From Methanobacteriota archaeon (GTDB lineage Archaea > Thermoplasmatota > Poseidoniia > Poseidoniales > Poseidoniaceae), in contig NZXL01000006.1 of the NCBI GenBank assembly GCA_002697705.1, positions 1 to 12,780 of the forward strand: 12,780 bases of DNA, written 5' to 3'. A program made the translations under genes and the position numbers. Each line of letters starts with the position of its first letter. Within the stretch, counting starts at the first letter, position 1. The notes beneath the pieces are model-generated. The model did not search any database, was not told the origin of the DNA, and saw only the letters and a program-made list of their open reading frames with translations. Shown piece after piece: positions 12,588-12,780 of the stretch.

Positions 12588-12780
12588 ATGGATATGGATA
12601 AAGCGAAACTAGAGTATATTTGGCTGGATGGATATGAACCAACACAAAATATGCGTAGCAAAACAATGGTAAGAAGTGAATTTGGCGGAACTCTTGAAGA
12701 ATGCCCAATGTGGATGTTTGACGGATCTTCAACCAAGCAAGCAGATGGCGGGGCTTCTGATTGTTTACTAAAACCAGTAG
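12588..12780 (+). CDS. Glutamine synthetase type II (GSII), N-terminal part (runs off right edge)
   Basis: It condenses glutamate and ammonia to glutamine with ATP in the cytosol. Only 64 codons are visible: MDMDKAKLEYIWLDGYEP, then NMRSKTMV, CPMWMFDGSSTKQADGG and ASDCLLKPV. This is the beta-grasp domain of the GSII type (eukaryotes and some bacteria), whose hallmarks are YIWLDG, LRSKT (here MRSKT), DGSSTxQA.G and SD.xLKPV. Typical archaeal GSI does not start this way. The ATG at 12588 or the second in-frame ATG at 12594 can start it; the TATA-like box favours the first. The catalytic domain is beyond the window, so activity cannot be checked. The nearby regulator unit might control it. Confidence 0.9.
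   Translation, partial: MDMDKAKLEYIWLDGYEPTQNMRSKTMVRSEFGGTLEECPMWMFDGSSTKQADGGASDCLLKPV

Noticed and set aside
12494..12736. Minus-strand open frames at the right end
   Set aside because: They are antisense to the unmistakable glutamine synthetase N-terminus and its promoter.

Overview
The window looks like chromosome from an uncultured marine euryarchaeon, most plausibly Marine Group II/III (Poseidoniales-like). The reasons are: the archaeal gene order L18Ae/LX ribosomal protein - prefoldin alpha - FtsY; archaeal TTTAAA-type TATA boxes with leaderless or very short leaders; moderate AT-rich composition; secreted or anchored hydrolases with Ca-binding DxDGDG repeats; and several eukaryote-like or bacterial-like enzymes (URA3-type OMP decarboxylase, type II glutamine synthetase). 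The taxonomic call is inference; no rRNA or tRNA gene is visible.

Layout. (1) 1-1714, minus strand: an actin-like ATPase whose sequence resembles MamK, the magnetosome filament actin, followed by a long coiled-coil protein that runs off the left edge. Both start codons are preceded by a GGTG-type Shine-Dalgarno at the same 4-nt spacing, and a perfect 14-bp palindrome abuts the actin ribosome binding site. (2) 1826-4978, minus: a 1050-residue exported subtilisin-like protease with a signal peptide, a complete catalytic triad, thrombospondin-type-3-like calcium repeats and a C-terminal membrane anchor. (3) 5077-8597, plus: an information-processing operon of L18Ae, prefoldin alpha, FtsY (SRP receptor), a DUF1844 protein and a tail-anchored receiver-like protein that has lost its phospho-acceptor Asp. 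(4) 8576-9636, minus: pyrF, translationally coupled through a TTGA overlap to a small single-span membrane protein whose 3' end overlaps the receiver gene. (5) 9742-11544, plus: a lipoprotein S15/CocE-type peptidase or esterase. (6) 11545-12359, minus: a two-gene unit of an unknown 84-residue protein and a helix-turn-helix/twin-CBS regulator. (7) 12588-12780, plus: the start of a type II glutamine synthetase.

How it fits together: the central operon couples ribosome, chaperone and membrane-targeting functions. The last two genes (DUF1844 and the pseudo-receiver with its TM tail) are good candidates for unstudied accessory factors at the membrane. The two exported hydrolases (subtilase and S15 lipoprotein) fit a heterotroph living on proteinaceous marine matter. 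The most novel-looking unit is the MamK-like actin with its coiled-coil neighbour, a possible archaeal cytoskeletal or organelle-positioning system. The second most novel is the non-phosphorylatable, tail-anchored receiver. No gene-free stretch exceeds about 300 bases; the longest is 12360-12587, which holds a strong inverted repeat and a TATA box. No CRISPR, insertion sequence, tRNA or rRNA was seen.
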